Positions 17,671 to 26,150 of a DNA stretch of 64,000 bases are shown in pieces. Under the pieces are notes generated by a model. That model saw nothing but the letters and a program-made list of their open reading frames with translations, was not told where the DNA came from and did not search any database. The first letter of the stretch is position 1; each line of letters starts with the position of its first letter. Source of the stretch: Ureibacillus thermosphaericus. GTDB taxonomy: Bacteria; Bacillota; Bacilli; Bacillales_A; Planococcaceae. Location of the stretch: positions 33,818-97,817 of the forward strand of contig NZ_JAAXPW010000007.1 in NCBI RefSeq assembly GCF_012396605.1. The letters run 5' to 3'. The translations under genes and the position numbers were made by a program.

Positions 17671-17764
17671 CGAAAATAAAAAAATTTAAATTGAAAAGAG
17701 AAGGAGTTTTCTTTTTTGTATCGAAGGATTACTACAATAAGTAAACCTATAGGAGCTGACATTC

Positions 17765-18235
17765 TTGGATAAAAATAAAGAAAAAATATTAATTCATTTC
17801 GAGAATTCAGTGGATTTTGTAAAAAATTTATCAAAACTGACGGAAAATGAATGGTACTTATCATTAACAAATGACGAATGGACAATTGCAGGCGTTGTCA
17901 CTCATTTCATTGCGTTAGATGAATTTGTCCTTCAAAAACGAATTCCCTACTTTAAAAAAGATGGAGTTTTTCCAAAAGAACTAGACAAACAAGCAATCAA
18001 ACAACAATCATTAATTGAGAGTAGAAAAAGAAAAAAGGAAGAGATTATAGAAAAATTTACCTCTGTTAGAAGAAGCCTTATTATTGCTGTAAATAATTTA
18101 GAAGATGAAAAATGGTCGAAAAGTTATCGCATTCATTCATCCAAATATACTATTTCGTCCTATTTGTTTGAATATATTCATTATGATTTAAAACAGTTTA
18201 ATAAAGTGAGAGAAGCATTATACTTAAAAAAATAG
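17765..18235 (+). CDS. DinB/YfiT-superfamily four-helix-bundle protein
   Basis: A 156-residue helical protein. The segment DEWTIAGVVTHFIALDEFV and the late YIHYDLKQFNKVREAL segment carry histidines at the positions where DinB-like proteins bind a metal, but the usual H-x3-H pair near the C-terminus is reduced to a single His followed by D-L-K. Metal binding is therefore uncertain. Members serve as thiol transferases or stress proteins, with no specific role evident here. TTG 17765 is supported by AGGAG eight bases upstream. Confidence 0.68.
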   Translation: MDKNKEKILIHFENSVDFVKNLSKLTENEWYLSLTNDEWTIAGVVTHFIALDEFVLQKRIPYFKKDGVFPKELDKQAIKQQSLIESRKRKKEEIIEKFTSVRRSLIIAVNNLEDEKWSKSYRIHSSKYTISSYLFEYIHYDLKQFNKVREALYLKK

Positions 18236-18238
18236 TTT

Positions 18239-18270
18239 TGGCCTCCATGAATAGGGCCTTTTGTTTTTTT
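18239..18270 (+). terminator. Probable terminator of the DinB-like gene
   Basis: Short GGCC/GGCC stem with an imperfect extension, followed by TTTTGTTTTTTT. Confidence 0.5.
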
Positions 18271-18287
18271 ATAAAGAGAATGTCAAA

Positions 18288-18324
18288 GAAAGTCCTTGTA
18301 GCAGATTTCATCACAAGGACTTTC
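18288..18324 (-). terminator. Hairpin downstream of the NAD(P)H-hydrate repair gene
   Basis: Perfect 12-bp arms GAAAGTCCTTGT/ACAAGGACTTTC with a 13-base loop, just beyond the stop of the minus-strand gene. The T-run on that strand is short. Confidence 0.65.
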
Positions 18325-18336
18325 AATCCTATTTGT

Positions 18337-19866
18337 TTATTTACGGCCGAATAGTATAGGGATATAATGGATGATATCCATTGGAGTTACTCCATAATTG
18401 GACGAATTTCTCCCTAATTCTTCCGCGGCAATAGCATGATAAAAACTTGCACATAACATGGCTTTTAGGGGATTCTGATGCTGGGAAACTAGGGAAGCAA
18501 TTAAACCAGTTAATACGTCTCCACTGCCACCTTTACCTAAAGCATCATTTCCATAAGGATTTATCCAAAGTTCGCTAGTAGGTGTTGCAATGATTGGTCG
18601 ATGTCCTTTTAACAATAAATAAGCTCCGTATGTTGCAGCAAAATTTTTTGCTGTTTCTAAGCGATTCGCTTCAATTTCAGCAACTGATTTTCCCGTCAAG
18701 GTAGCCATTTCTCCTGGATGTGGAGTTAAAATAATATCCCCTTTATAATGTTGCAACTGTTCTAAATGGTTTTTAAGAAAATACAATCCATCTGCGTCTA
18801 TAATGAGTGTTTGTGTTGTTAGCTGATCTAGCAATGTTCGAATTATTGCATCGCCGTCTAACTCTCTTCCCAATCCAGGCCCAAAGGCGATTGTTGTATA
18901 TTTAGAAAAGTCGATTGTTTCAATAGCTTTCCAGTTAATAAATCCATTTGAATCGGATAGTGGGATAAAGAGACTTTCATGACATGTTCCAGCAACAAGT
19001 GGATAAATTTTTTCTGGAATAGCAAGGGTTACAAGACCAATTCCTGAGTGAAAAGCAGCCTTTGCTGTATAGACTGGCGCCCCTACATAATGTTTACAAC
19101 CACCTATTACAAGGCAGTGTCCGAAAGCTCCTTTATGTCCATGTTTTATTCTTTGTGGCAGAGAGGATATTGCAGTAGCTTCATCTAGTAGTTTAGGCAG
19201 TTTTAATTGAAGGGTCTCAACAACTGAATCAGGAACGGAAATATCTGCAACTTCCCATTTGCCAATCACTGTAGGACCATCACCAACAAAAAATCCCATT
19301 TTTGGCATGGCAAAAGTAATTGTTTTCGTTGCTTTAATCGTTGTACTTGCGGCTTTACCCGTGTCGGAGTTAAGCCCAGAAGGAATATCCACACTTATTA
19401 CATCTTTTTTTGAATCATTAACAGCTTCAATGATTTGATTGAACGGAAATCGAACTTCACCGGAAACTCCAGTTCCTAGCATCGCATCAATAATGACATC
19501 CGCCTGTTGAATATATGTAAATATATCATTTTCTTCAGCATTAAAGTGATAGAAAGGCAACTGACGATTTTTGTATACTTGAAAATGTATTCGAGCATCG
19601 CCTTTTAGTTTAGCTTCATTTCCAATAAAACAAAGTAATACATCGTATCCAAAATCAATTAATCGTCTTGCGATAACAAAGCCATCACCACCATTATTCC
19701 CGTACCCAGATAACACAAGTACACTAGTATTTTTGGGGTAGTCCTTTAAAATTGCTTGCACGACAGCGTTCCCTGCGTTTTCCATCAATACAGCACCAGG
19801 TAGCCCTAGCTGTTCCATTGTAAAATGGTCAAGCAGTTGCATTGTTTTTTGATCGGCAACATACAT
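18337..19866 (-). CDS. nnr: Bifunctional NAD(P)H-hydrate epimerase / ADP-dependent dehydratase
   Basis: A 509-residue repair enzyme that restores damaged NADH and NADPH hydrates. The N-terminal half (~1-215) is the YjeF_N epimerase, with LMENAG near the start and LSGYGNNGGDGFVIARRL. The C-terminal half (~225-509) is the ribokinase-like dehydratase, with ILTPHPGEMATLTG, and the anion-hole KGGSGDVLTGLI near the end. B. subtilis keeps these activities in two proteins, so the fused form is worth noting, though fusion is common in bacteria. ATG 19866 lies seven bases after AAAGGAGG. Confidence 0.93.
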   Translation of the reverse strand: MYVADQKTMQLLDHFTMEQLGLPGAVLMENAGNAVVQAILKDYPKNTSVLVLSGYGNNGGDGFVIARRLIDFGYDVLLCFIGNEAKLKGDARIHFQVYKNRQLPFYHFNAEENDIFTYIQQADVIIDAMLGTGVSGEVRFPFNQIIEAVNDSKKDVISVDIPSGLNSDTGKAASTTIKATKTITFAMPKMGFFVGDGPTVIGKWEVADISVPDSVVETLQLKLPKLLDEATAISSLPQRIKHGHKGAFGHCLVIGGCKHYVGAPVYTAKAAFHSGIGLVTLAIPEKIYPLVAGTCHESLFIPLSDSNGFINWKAIETIDFSKYTTIAFGPGLGRELDGDAIIRTLLDQLTTQTLIIDADGLYFLKNHLEQLQHYKGDIILTPHPGEMATLTGKSVAEIEANRLETAKNFAATYGAYLLLKGHRPIIATPTSELWINPYGNDALGKGGSGDVLTGLIASLVSQHQNPLKAMLCASFYHAIAAEELGRNSSNYGVTPMDIIHYIPILFGRK

Positions 19867-20074
19867 AAACAAACCTCCTTTACATAAGATGTTCTGAGAT
19901 TTTTCTTCTTAACTTAATTTTACAATATAAAATGATCCATAATCATGAAACTTATGGAAACGATATACAGTCTAATAATTTGATTAGTTTGACTATGAGA
20001 AGGAATAAATTCATAATGATATAGTTAGTGTGAAAATAGAAATAAATATAAGAAATACATAAGGGGAAGAATAG

Positions 20075-20692
20075 ATGGAAACTTGGATTCAAAGAATTAT
20101 GGAGGATTTTGGGTATATAGGTGTATTCCTGTTAATTATGTTAGAAAACCTATTTCCTCCAATTCCTTCAGAAGTTATTTTAACCTTTGGTGGATTTATG
20201 ACTACTTTTACTGATTTGACGGTCACAGGAGTAATCATTGCTTCAACTCTTGGTTCCGTTGCGGGCGCAATCATTTTATACGGTATTGGCTTGTTGTTGG
20301 ATGTCGAACGGCTAGTAAAAATAGTTGATAAATATGGTCACATTTTAAGATTAACAAGAAACGATATTTATAAAGCTGATGCTTGGTTTGACAGATATGG
20401 TTTTTGGACTGTGTTCTTCTGTCGATTTATACCTCTCATTCGTAGTTTAATCTCCATTCCAGCCGGGATGAGTAATATGAAATTCTGGCTATTCATTTTA
20501 TTAACGACATTAGGTACGTTAATATGGAATACTGTATTGGTGCATGTTGGTGCAACAGTTGGAGAGAATTGGGAGAAAATTGTAGAAGTGATGGACGTCT
20601 ATTCAAACATTGCCTATGCAGTAATAGCCGTTGTTTTCATTTGGTTTGTTGTACGATTCATTCGTAAGAAAAAGTTATTTAAAAGAAAATAG
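20075..20692 (+). CDS. DedA-family (SNARE-associated) membrane protein
   Basis: A 205-residue protein with about five or six membrane segments. It shows the family pattern: FLLIMLENLFPPIPSEVIL near the N-terminus (with the conserved E and P residues), and FFCRFIPLIRSLISIPAGMSNM in the middle (F-x-R-x-x-P-x-x-R ... AGxxxM). Some DedA proteins of Bacillales recycle undecaprenyl phosphate across the membrane; whether this one does is not shown. It ends in a basic cytoplasmic tail. It is divergent from the NAD(P)H-hydrate repair gene and has its own terminator. Confidence 0.9.
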   Translation: METWIQRIMEDFGYIGVFLLIMLENLFPPIPSEVILTFGGFMTTFTDLTVTGVIIASTLGSVAGAIILYGIGLLLDVERLVKIVDKYGHILRLTRNDIYKADAWFDRYGFWTVFFCRFIPLIRSLISIPAGMSNMKFWLFILLTTLGTLIWNTVLVHVGATVGENWEKIVEVMDVYSNIAYAVIAVVFIWFVVRFIRKKKLFKRK

Positions 20693-20693
20693 A

Positions 20694-20725
20694 GGGAAGA
20701 GTTGTATTCTTCCCCCTTACTTTTA
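20694..20725 (+). terminator. Terminator of the DedA gene
   Basis: GGGAAGA/TCTTCCC stem with seven-base loop, then CCTTACTTTT. Confidence 0.65.
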
Positions 20726-20787
20726 AATTAGCGTTACGAAAAAGATACAATATGCCTTGATGCACTTGGCAAGTATCGATTAGCTTA

Positions 20788-21993
20788 TTAACTCAGTTCT
20801 TTTTTGACTTGATCCTTAGGCAATAGAAATGCGACTACTAAGATGATTGGTAATACGGAGATGATTTTCATTGTCATTTCTATTCCTATTGTATCCAGTA
20901 GCCAACCGATAGCGACAGATCCAACTGCACCCATTCCAAAGGCAAACCCCGTTGTCAGTCCTGCCATTGTTCCGATTTTGCTAGGTACTAATTCTTGAGC
21001 ATAAACGACAGTTACAGAGAAGCTAATCATTATTAGTGTTCCGATAATAATTAAAAATACAGGTACAAGCCAAAGAGGCATGTACGGCAGTAATAAACAT
21101 AAAGGAATCGGTACAACTACTGAAAGTAAAATGACATTTTTCCGACCGATGCGATCGGAAAGGGATCCTCCAAAAAATGTTCCAACAACGCCAAAAGCCA
21201 TAAATATAAAGATTAAAATTTGGCCGATACGGGTAGTCAAATCATAATGATCTATTAAATAAAACACATAGTAATTTTGAATATTCGTTGTGTAAAAAGA
21301 GCGTGCAAAAATAATCGTAAACAGCAATATGAGAGCGATTCCCACTTGTTTTTTTGTTAATGGTGGCAAGGAAGAAATTAACACTTTTTTTTGCTTTTGG
21401 TTTAATTTCTCGGCATTTAATTGTCGAGCATACCATTTTGAAATGTTAAATAACAACACAATTCCGATAGCAACGAGAAGAAGCAATACAGCAGCCCCTC
21501 TTTGTCCTAATGCATCTAAAATAAAGGCACCAATTAAAGGAGCAATAGCTTGCCCAGAATTTCCACCGACTTGGTAAATCGATTGTGATAGGCCCCGCTT
21601 ATTGCCTGCAGACATAAATGAAACGCGAGAGCCTTCCGGATGGAAAATGGCTGAACCAAATCCTAAAAAGATGGCAGCAATTAAAAGGATGTAATATTGA
21701 TTAGCGAATGCAAACATACTTAAACCGATGAAGACGCTCATCATTCCTATAGGTAATGCGTATGCAATCGGTTTTTTATCACTAATAAAGCCGATGATCG
21801 GTTGAAGTGTTGAAGAAACCATATTTAATACAAAACTAATAAGCCCCAGTTGAGTAAAAGTAAAACCTAAATCTCTTGCAAGATAAGGGAACATTGCTGG
21901 TGCAATATTTTGAACAGTATCATTAATTAAATGTCCTATTGCAATGGCAATCATGATAGGGTAAATGGGAGTCCGTATGTTATTTTCTACCAA
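20788..21993 (-). CDS. MFS exporter of the fosmidomycin-resistance (Fsr) type
   Basis: A 401-residue twelve-helix major facilitator. The N-terminal half carries GHLINDTVQNIAPAMFPYL and FLGFGSAIFHPEGSR ... KRGLSQSIYQVGGNSGQAI, which are the distinctive segments of Fsr-like exporters. Drug efflux is the family name, but the native substrate is unknown. No in-frame ATG precedes the first helix, so the TTG at 21993 (MVENNIRTPIYP) is used; its ribosome binding site AAAGGTG is rather far upstream. It is divergent from the next MFS gene across a 209-base gap. Confidence 0.85.
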   Translation of the reverse strand: MVENNIRTPIYPIMIAIAIGHLINDTVQNIAPAMFPYLARDLGFTFTQLGLISFVLNMVSSTLQPIIGFISDKKPIAYALPIGMMSVFIGLSMFAFANQYYILLIAAIFLGFGSAIFHPEGSRVSFMSAGNKRGLSQSIYQVGGNSGQAIAPLIGAFILDALGQRGAAVLLLLVAIGIVLLFNISKWYARQLNAEKLNQKQKKVLISSLPPLTKKQVGIALILLFTIIFARSFYTTNIQNYYVFYLIDHYDLTTRIGQILIFIFMAFGVVGTFFGGSLSDRIGRKNVILLSVVVPIPLCLLLPYMPLWLVPVFLIIIGTLIMISFSVTVVYAQELVPSKIGTMAGLTTGFAFGMGAVGSVAIGWLLDTIGIEMTMKIISVLPIILVVAFLLPKDQVKKELS

Positions 21994-22202
21994 TGGAACG
22001 TCACACCTTTAAATATTGATTATTACTTTATATGCTTATAATTCCACATTACATCAACATTCAATCTATTACTAATGGCTAGATTACTTTATTTGAATAG
22101 GTTATTTCTTCAAAGGGTAAACCCTAAATGATAATAAATTGTTTTAACCATTTACAATAAACAATTTTAAAATGAATTATACGATAAAGGAAGTAATTGC
22201 CT

Positions 22203-23441
22203 ATGAAAACAAATCATTATATTCATTGGAAACGAAATATTAGCGTATTTCTAACGAGTCAAACGATATCGCTTTTCGGTTCTTCAATCGTTCAATACGC
22301 CATTATGTGGTACATCACGTTAACGACTCAGTCGGGAATCATGATGACGATTGCCATTCTCTGTGGATTTGTTCCTACTTTTTTATTATCGCCTTTTGCA
22401 GGAGTATGGGCAGATCGTTATAACCGGAAAATGTTAATTATCTTATCAGATTCCGCCATTGCTTTGGCTACACTTATTCTAGCTATTTTATTTTTAAGCG
22501 GTTATGAATCTCTTTGGATGCTCTTTATAATGTACGTCATTCGCTCATTTGGAACTGGTATTCAAACGCCGACAGTAGGGGCAATATTACCACAAATCGT
22601 TCCTGAAGAGCATTTAACAAAAGTGAACGGAATTAATGGCAGTATTCAAGCCCTTGTAATGCTGCTTTCACCAATGGTTAGTGCGGCTTTGCTTACTATT
22701 ACAACGTTGGAAACACTATTTTTTATTGATGTCGTAACAGCTGCGATTGCGGTGGCAACTTTGCTATTCTTTTTACAAATTCCCCCGCATGAAAAAGCAT
22801 TACAACAACAAATCAGCTATTTTGCTGACTTTAAACAGGGACTTGTTTATATTAAAAACAATGAATTCTTGAAAATTTTATTTATATATTTTGCGATATT
22901 CTTTGTTATGGCGGCCCCTGTTTCCTTCTTAACACCGTTGCAAGTAACTCGTACATTTGGAGAAGATGTATGGCGGCTTTCAGCGATCGAAATTGCATTT
23001 TCTATCGGTATGATGGCTGGGGGAGCAGTCATTGCTGTATGGGGAGGATTTAAAAACCGAACATATACGATGGCATTATCAAGTATAATATTCGGAGTTT
23101 GCACATTTTTATTAGGGATTGTGCCAAACTTCTGGTTTTATTGCTCCATTATGGCGTTGGCTGGAGTAGCGATGCCGTTATTTAATACACCTTCAACCGT
23201 ACTTTTACAAGAAAAAGTTGAAGGAGACTATTTAGGGAGAATTTTTGGTGTACTGACAATGATTTCTACTTCCATGATGCCTTTAGGAATGCTAATTTTT
23301 GGTCCGATTAGCGATTTCATTAAAATTGAGTGGTTATTATTAGGAACAGGAGTAGCGATGTTCGTTCTTAGTTTTGTTTTAGTAGGAAACAAAGTATTAG
23401 TAGAGGCGGGAAAACCAAAGAATATGGAATCCAGCCAATAA
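22203..23441 (+). CDS. MFS drug/siderophore-type exporter
   Basis: A 412-residue twelve-helix major facilitator of the MFS_3/EntS-like group. It begins WKRNISVFLTSQTISLFGSSI, shows the cytoplasmic motif GVWADRYNRKMLII between helices 2 and 3, and has the mid-protein GDYLGRIFGVL segment seen in macrolide and multidrug exporters. The substrate is not predictable. ATG 22203 is supported by AAGGAAG about nine bases upstream. It ends at a perfect terminator shared with ndh on the other strand. Confidence 0.85.
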   Translation: MKTNHYIHWKRNISVFLTSQTISLFGSSIVQYAIMWYITLTTQSGIMMTIAILCGFVPTFLLSPFAGVWADRYNRKMLIILSDSAIALATLILAILFLSGYESLWMLFIMYVIRSFGTGIQTPTVGAILPQIVPEEHLTKVNGINGSIQALVMLLSPMVSAALLTITTLETLFFIDVVTAAIAVATLLFFLQIPPHEKALQQQISYFADFKQGLVYIKNNEFLKILFIYFAIFFVMAAPVSFLTPLQVTRTFGEDVWRLSAIEIAFSIGMMAGGAVIAVWGGFKNRTYTMALSSIIFGVCTFLLGIVPNFWFYCSIMALAGVAMPLFNTPSTVLLQEKVEGDYLGRIFGVLTMISTSMMPLGMLIFGPISDFIKIEWLLLGTGVAMFVLSFVLVGNKVLVEAGKPKNMESSQ

Positions 23442-23471
23442 AAAAGTGCGGCATGATTGCCGCACTTTTTT
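23440..23471. terminator. Bidirectional terminator between the MFS gene and ndh
   Basis: AAAAAGTGCGGC/GCCGCACTTTTT with six-base loop; T-runs on both strands. Confidence 0.92.
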
Positions 23472-23476
23472 GGTCA

Positions 23477-24661
23477 TTAATATACTAAACCGTATAATGC
23501 TTTAATGTGTGATAAGTAGCGTACATGGCTTGCTTCTTTCATAAGTGAAGCTGGTAAACCTTTTAGGTGAATATTGTTTTTACCAACAGTTGCTACACCG
23601 TCTTTACGTCCAAGGCTTGCAAGAGTACCAGAATTAACTGGGCTGAACTCTTTTAGTTTTTGGCCTTTAATTGTTGCGTAAATGTTGTAAGCTGCAGCTT
23701 CTCCCATTTGCCATGCATTTTGAGCAGTTGGTGCATATAATGGACGACCTCCATCTTCAGGAAGAGCAACGGAAGCATCTCCAACAACAAATACATCTTG
23801 ATGTGATTTAGAACGTAAATACTCATCGATGATTGCTTTACCACGGTCGCATTCAAGACCAGATTCTTGAACGATTGGTAGAGCTGCAACTCCACCTGTC
23901 CAAACAAATGTGTTTGCTGTAATTGTGGAACCGTCTTTTAGTGAAATTACATTACCTTCTACACCTGTTACAGGAAGGCCAGTTAAGAATTCAACTCCAC
24001 GAGCTTCTAAGCTTTTTGTTGCGCGTTCAATTAATTCATCAGGTAATACCGGTAAAATTTTTGGACCAGCTTCTATTAGTTTAATATTCAACTCGCTAGG
24101 GTCAACTGCGTATTTTGCACAAATATTTGGAGCGTTGTCTACAATTTCACCAACAAGTTCCACACCTGTTAAACCGCCGCCACCAATGACGATTGTTGCA
24201 TCCGCAATATTTTTTGTTTTTGCATAGGAAGCAATTTTGCTTTCAATATGGTTGTAAATTCTTTTTGCATCATCTACAGATTTTAATACCATTGAGTTTT
24301 CTTCTAAACCAGGAATACCGAAGAAACCAGTTTGGCTACCAAGTGCTACAACTAAATAATCATAAGATAAGACAGAGCCGTTTGCTAAATATACTTCTTT
24401 ATTTTTCACATTGAATGATTTTACTTCTTGGATAACCGTTTCAATGTCTTTACCTTTAAATAATTTCTTTAATGGGAAGGATATTGCTTGTTCAGAAATT
24501 GTTCCACCTGCAAGACGGTGTAATTCAGTAATTAATTGGTGATTAGGATATTTATTCACAACTGTGATTTTAGCTTCATCTTTACTTGCATATTTACGTA
24601 ATGTTAGGGCAGTTAATAACCCACCGTAGCCTGCACCTAAGATGACGATTTCTTTTGACAT
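23477..24661 (-). CDS. ndh: Type II NADH dehydrogenase
   Basis: A 394-residue single-subunit NADH:menaquinone oxidoreductase (NDH-2). The FAD-binding site is IVILGAGYGGLLTAL at residues 5-19, followed by the KYPNHQLITELHRLAGG segment of the family. The NADH-binding site is IVIGGGGLTGVELVGE, and the second FAD contact is DVFVVGDAS. It acts at the inner face of the membrane in respiration. It lies 39 bases downstream of yjlC in the same transcript, as in B. subtilis, where the operon is controlled by the redox repressor Rex. Confidence 0.95.
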   Translation of the reverse strand: MSKEIVILGAGYGGLLTALTLRKYASKDEAKITVVNKYPNHQLITELHRLAGGTISEQAISFPLKKLFKGKDIETVIQEVKSFNVKNKEVYLANGSVLSYDYLVVALGSQTGFFGIPGLEENSMVLKSVDDAKRIYNHIESKIASYAKTKNIADATIVIGGGGLTGVELVGEIVDNAPNICAKYAVDPSELNIKLIEAGPKILPVLPDELIERATKSLEARGVEFLTGLPVTGVEGNVISLKDGSTITANTFVWTGGVAALPIVQESGLECDRGKAIIDEYLRSKSHQDVFVVGDASVALPEDGGRPLYAPTAQNAWQMGEAAAYNIYATIKGQKLKEFSPVNSGTLASLGRKDGVATVGKNNIHLKGLPASLMKEASHVRYLSHIKALYGLVY

Positions 24662-24700
24662 ATTATTCCTCCGTCCTTACTTTATTAAATAAACAAAACC

Positions 24701-25123
24701 TTATTGATTTTTGCGTTCAGCTGAAACTTCTAAAAATGCATTAGCAAAGCGTAATAGTTTTTGAACTTCTGGGTCCTTCAACAATTTTAATACTCCGAAT
24801 AACCCGATTGCTTCTTTAGATTCGTCTGCACGTTCTTTTGCTTCAATAGCTGTTTGTGCTAAGCTTTTTACAGTACTCACAACTGGTTCAGAAACTTCTT
24901 TAATTGCGTTAACTGTGTCGCTCTTTAATACCTCATCTGTTGCTACTTGTTGTGCAAAATCATAAGCCTTTGTAAGAAGTCCTACTACTTCGGCAAGCTT
25001 TGGAAGCTGTTCTACTAAATATGTTAAGGACTCTTGCACTTCTGGTTTTAATAATTGATCCAGTAAATCTTGTTTTTCTTTCAAAGCCGACTCTTGAACT
25101 TGATTCACTAATTCTTCTGCCAT
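24701..25123 (-). CDS. yjlC: DUF1641 protein YjlC
   Basis: A 140-residue soluble helical protein beginning MAEELVNQVQ and ending LLRFANAFLEVSAERKNQ. The core LLKPEVQESLTYLVEQLPKLAEV and GLFGVLKLLKDPEVQKLLRFA are DUF1641 hallmarks. The function is unknown, but the gene precedes ndh here and in B. subtilis, suggesting a respiratory role. ATG 25123 has AAAGGAG nine bases upstream. A longer reading from an earlier ATG would add a spurious hydrophobic lead. Confidence 0.9.
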   Translation of the reverse strand: MAEELVNQVQESALKEKQDLLDQLLKPEVQESLTYLVEQLPKLAEVVGLLTKAYDFAQQVATDEVLKSDTVNAIKEVSEPVVSTVKSLAQTAIEAKERADESKEAIGLFGVLKLLKDPEVQKLLRFANAFLEVSAERKNQ

Positions 25124-25206
25124 TACCCATTCTCCTTTACTTATCATTGTGCCCATTATTAAAAACAGCATAGATATTTCACATACAATAAAGAAAAAAC
25201 TCTTCA

Positions 25207-25233
25207 ATTATAACTATGTGAAATGTTTAACAA
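25207..25233 (-). promoter_or_regulatory. Promoter of yjlC-ndh with a putative Rex operator
   Basis: On the minus strand TATAAT (25207-25212) lies 15 bases downstream of TTGTTA. The 18-base sequence ATGTGAAATGTTTAACAA (25216-25233) matches the Rex consensus TTGTGAA-N4-TTCACAA at 12 of 14 fixed positions. It overlaps the -35 and the spacer, where a repressor would block transcription. Confidence 0.55.
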
Positions 25234-25331
25234 TGTTAACTACAGTTTAAATATAATACAAATATTTCGTAAATCAAGTACTGTTTTTAATAGTGAGTGT
25301 TTTATTGGATGGTATGAATAAAAATGAAGAT

Positions 25332-25345
25332 TGAAAGCGTTTTCC
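25332..25345. promoter_or_regulatory. Catabolite-responsive element (cre) candidate for CcpA
   Basis: TGAAAGCGTTTTCC matches the cre consensus TGWAARCGYTWNCW at 13 of 14 positions. It lies about 120 bases upstream of the yjlC promoter. Confidence 0.5.
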
Positions 25346-25592
25346 TTTTTTATAACTATTAATAATGAAAAAGAAAACCCAATCATTTTTTGAATATTTC
25401 TTAAATTGTGACAAATATTTTACAAAAGTGTTGACTTTTTTTGAATTTGCCGTCAATTTGAATTATACGCTTTATCTATTATAATTTCTAATATTATTTT
25501 GCTATTTGTTATTAGAAATTGATAACGAAAAGTTAAAACAAAGATTTTTTATTATTATGTTTACGAAAATAAAAATTATGTTGATGAAAATG
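25346..25592. other. Gene-free stretch with inverted repeats upstream of yjlC
   Basis: No ORF with a ribosome binding site. Contents: an imperfect repeat TTGTGACAAATATTTTACAA near 25406-25425; a plus-strand promoter-like pair TTGAAT, 17 bases, TATACG near 25441-25469; and perfect 10-bp arms AATTTCTAAT (25483-25492) and ATTAGAAATT (25511-25520). These could serve a regulator or an unannotated RNA. Confidence 0.4.
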
Positions 25593-25624
25593 GAAAAAAT
25601 TCAGCTATGATGCTGAATTTTTTT
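25593..25624 (-). terminator. Terminator overlapping the ypbQ stop codon
   Basis: AAAATTCAGC/GCTGAATTTT with a six-base loop, A- and T-runs on both sides; the ypbQ TGA lies inside the stem. Confidence 0.8.
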
Positions 25625-26149
25625 ATTAAATTCATATTCATAATTTGTCGCTTCCATTAATGCTTTTTCTTCAATTGGTATTCGAATCGATAACATAATG
25701 AAGTTTAACAAGGTAAATACAATGGCAGTAAAATAAGCTTGAAACATAATTGGCAATATAATAATTTCACAACAAACAACGAAATAATTTGGATGTTTAA
25801 GAAAAGCATATGGTCCCTTTTTAACAATTTGAGCTCCTGGCAACACAATAATTTTCGTATTCCAATACATACCTAATGAAGATAAGCACCATATTCTTAA
25901 AGATTGTACGAGTAGAAAAATAATAAATAAAGGTAGAAAAAGTGGGGATATTGTACGTTCAAATACAATGACTTCTACAATTAAACTGATGAAGAAACTT
26001 ACATGTAACAATATCATGAATGCATAATGTGAGGCCCCTACTTCATAAGCCCCAAGTTGCAGCATTTGTCTCTCGTTTCGTTTTGCAATAAACAATTCAA
26101 AAATTCTTTGTAAAATGACGATTGTTGTTACAATCATAAAAATTAGCAT
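25601..26149 (-). CDS. ypbQ: Alkylpyrone methyltransferase-like ICMT-family protein (BpsB/YpbQ)
   Basis: A 182-residue membrane protein with about five helices of the isoprenylcysteine carboxyl methyltransferase family. The C-terminal half carries GPYAFLKHPNYFVVCCEIIILP, the family's S-adenosylmethionine-binding signature (P-x-x-x-x-R/K-HPxY), and ends with RIPIEEKAL. In B. subtilis the partner of BpsA O-methylates alkylpyrones. ATG 26149 follows the BpsA stop by one base and has GGAGGG upstream, so the two genes are tightly coupled. Confidence 0.9.
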   Translation of the reverse strand: MLIFMIVTTIVILQRIFELFIAKRNERQMLQLGAYEVGASHYAFMILLHVSFFISLIVEVIVFERTISPLFLPLFIIFLLVQSLRIWCLSSLGMYWNTKIIVLPGAQIVKKGPYAFLKHPNYFVVCCEIIILPIMFQAYFTAIVFTLLNFIMLSIRIPIEEKALMEATNYEYEFNKKIQHHS

Positions 26150-26150
26150 A

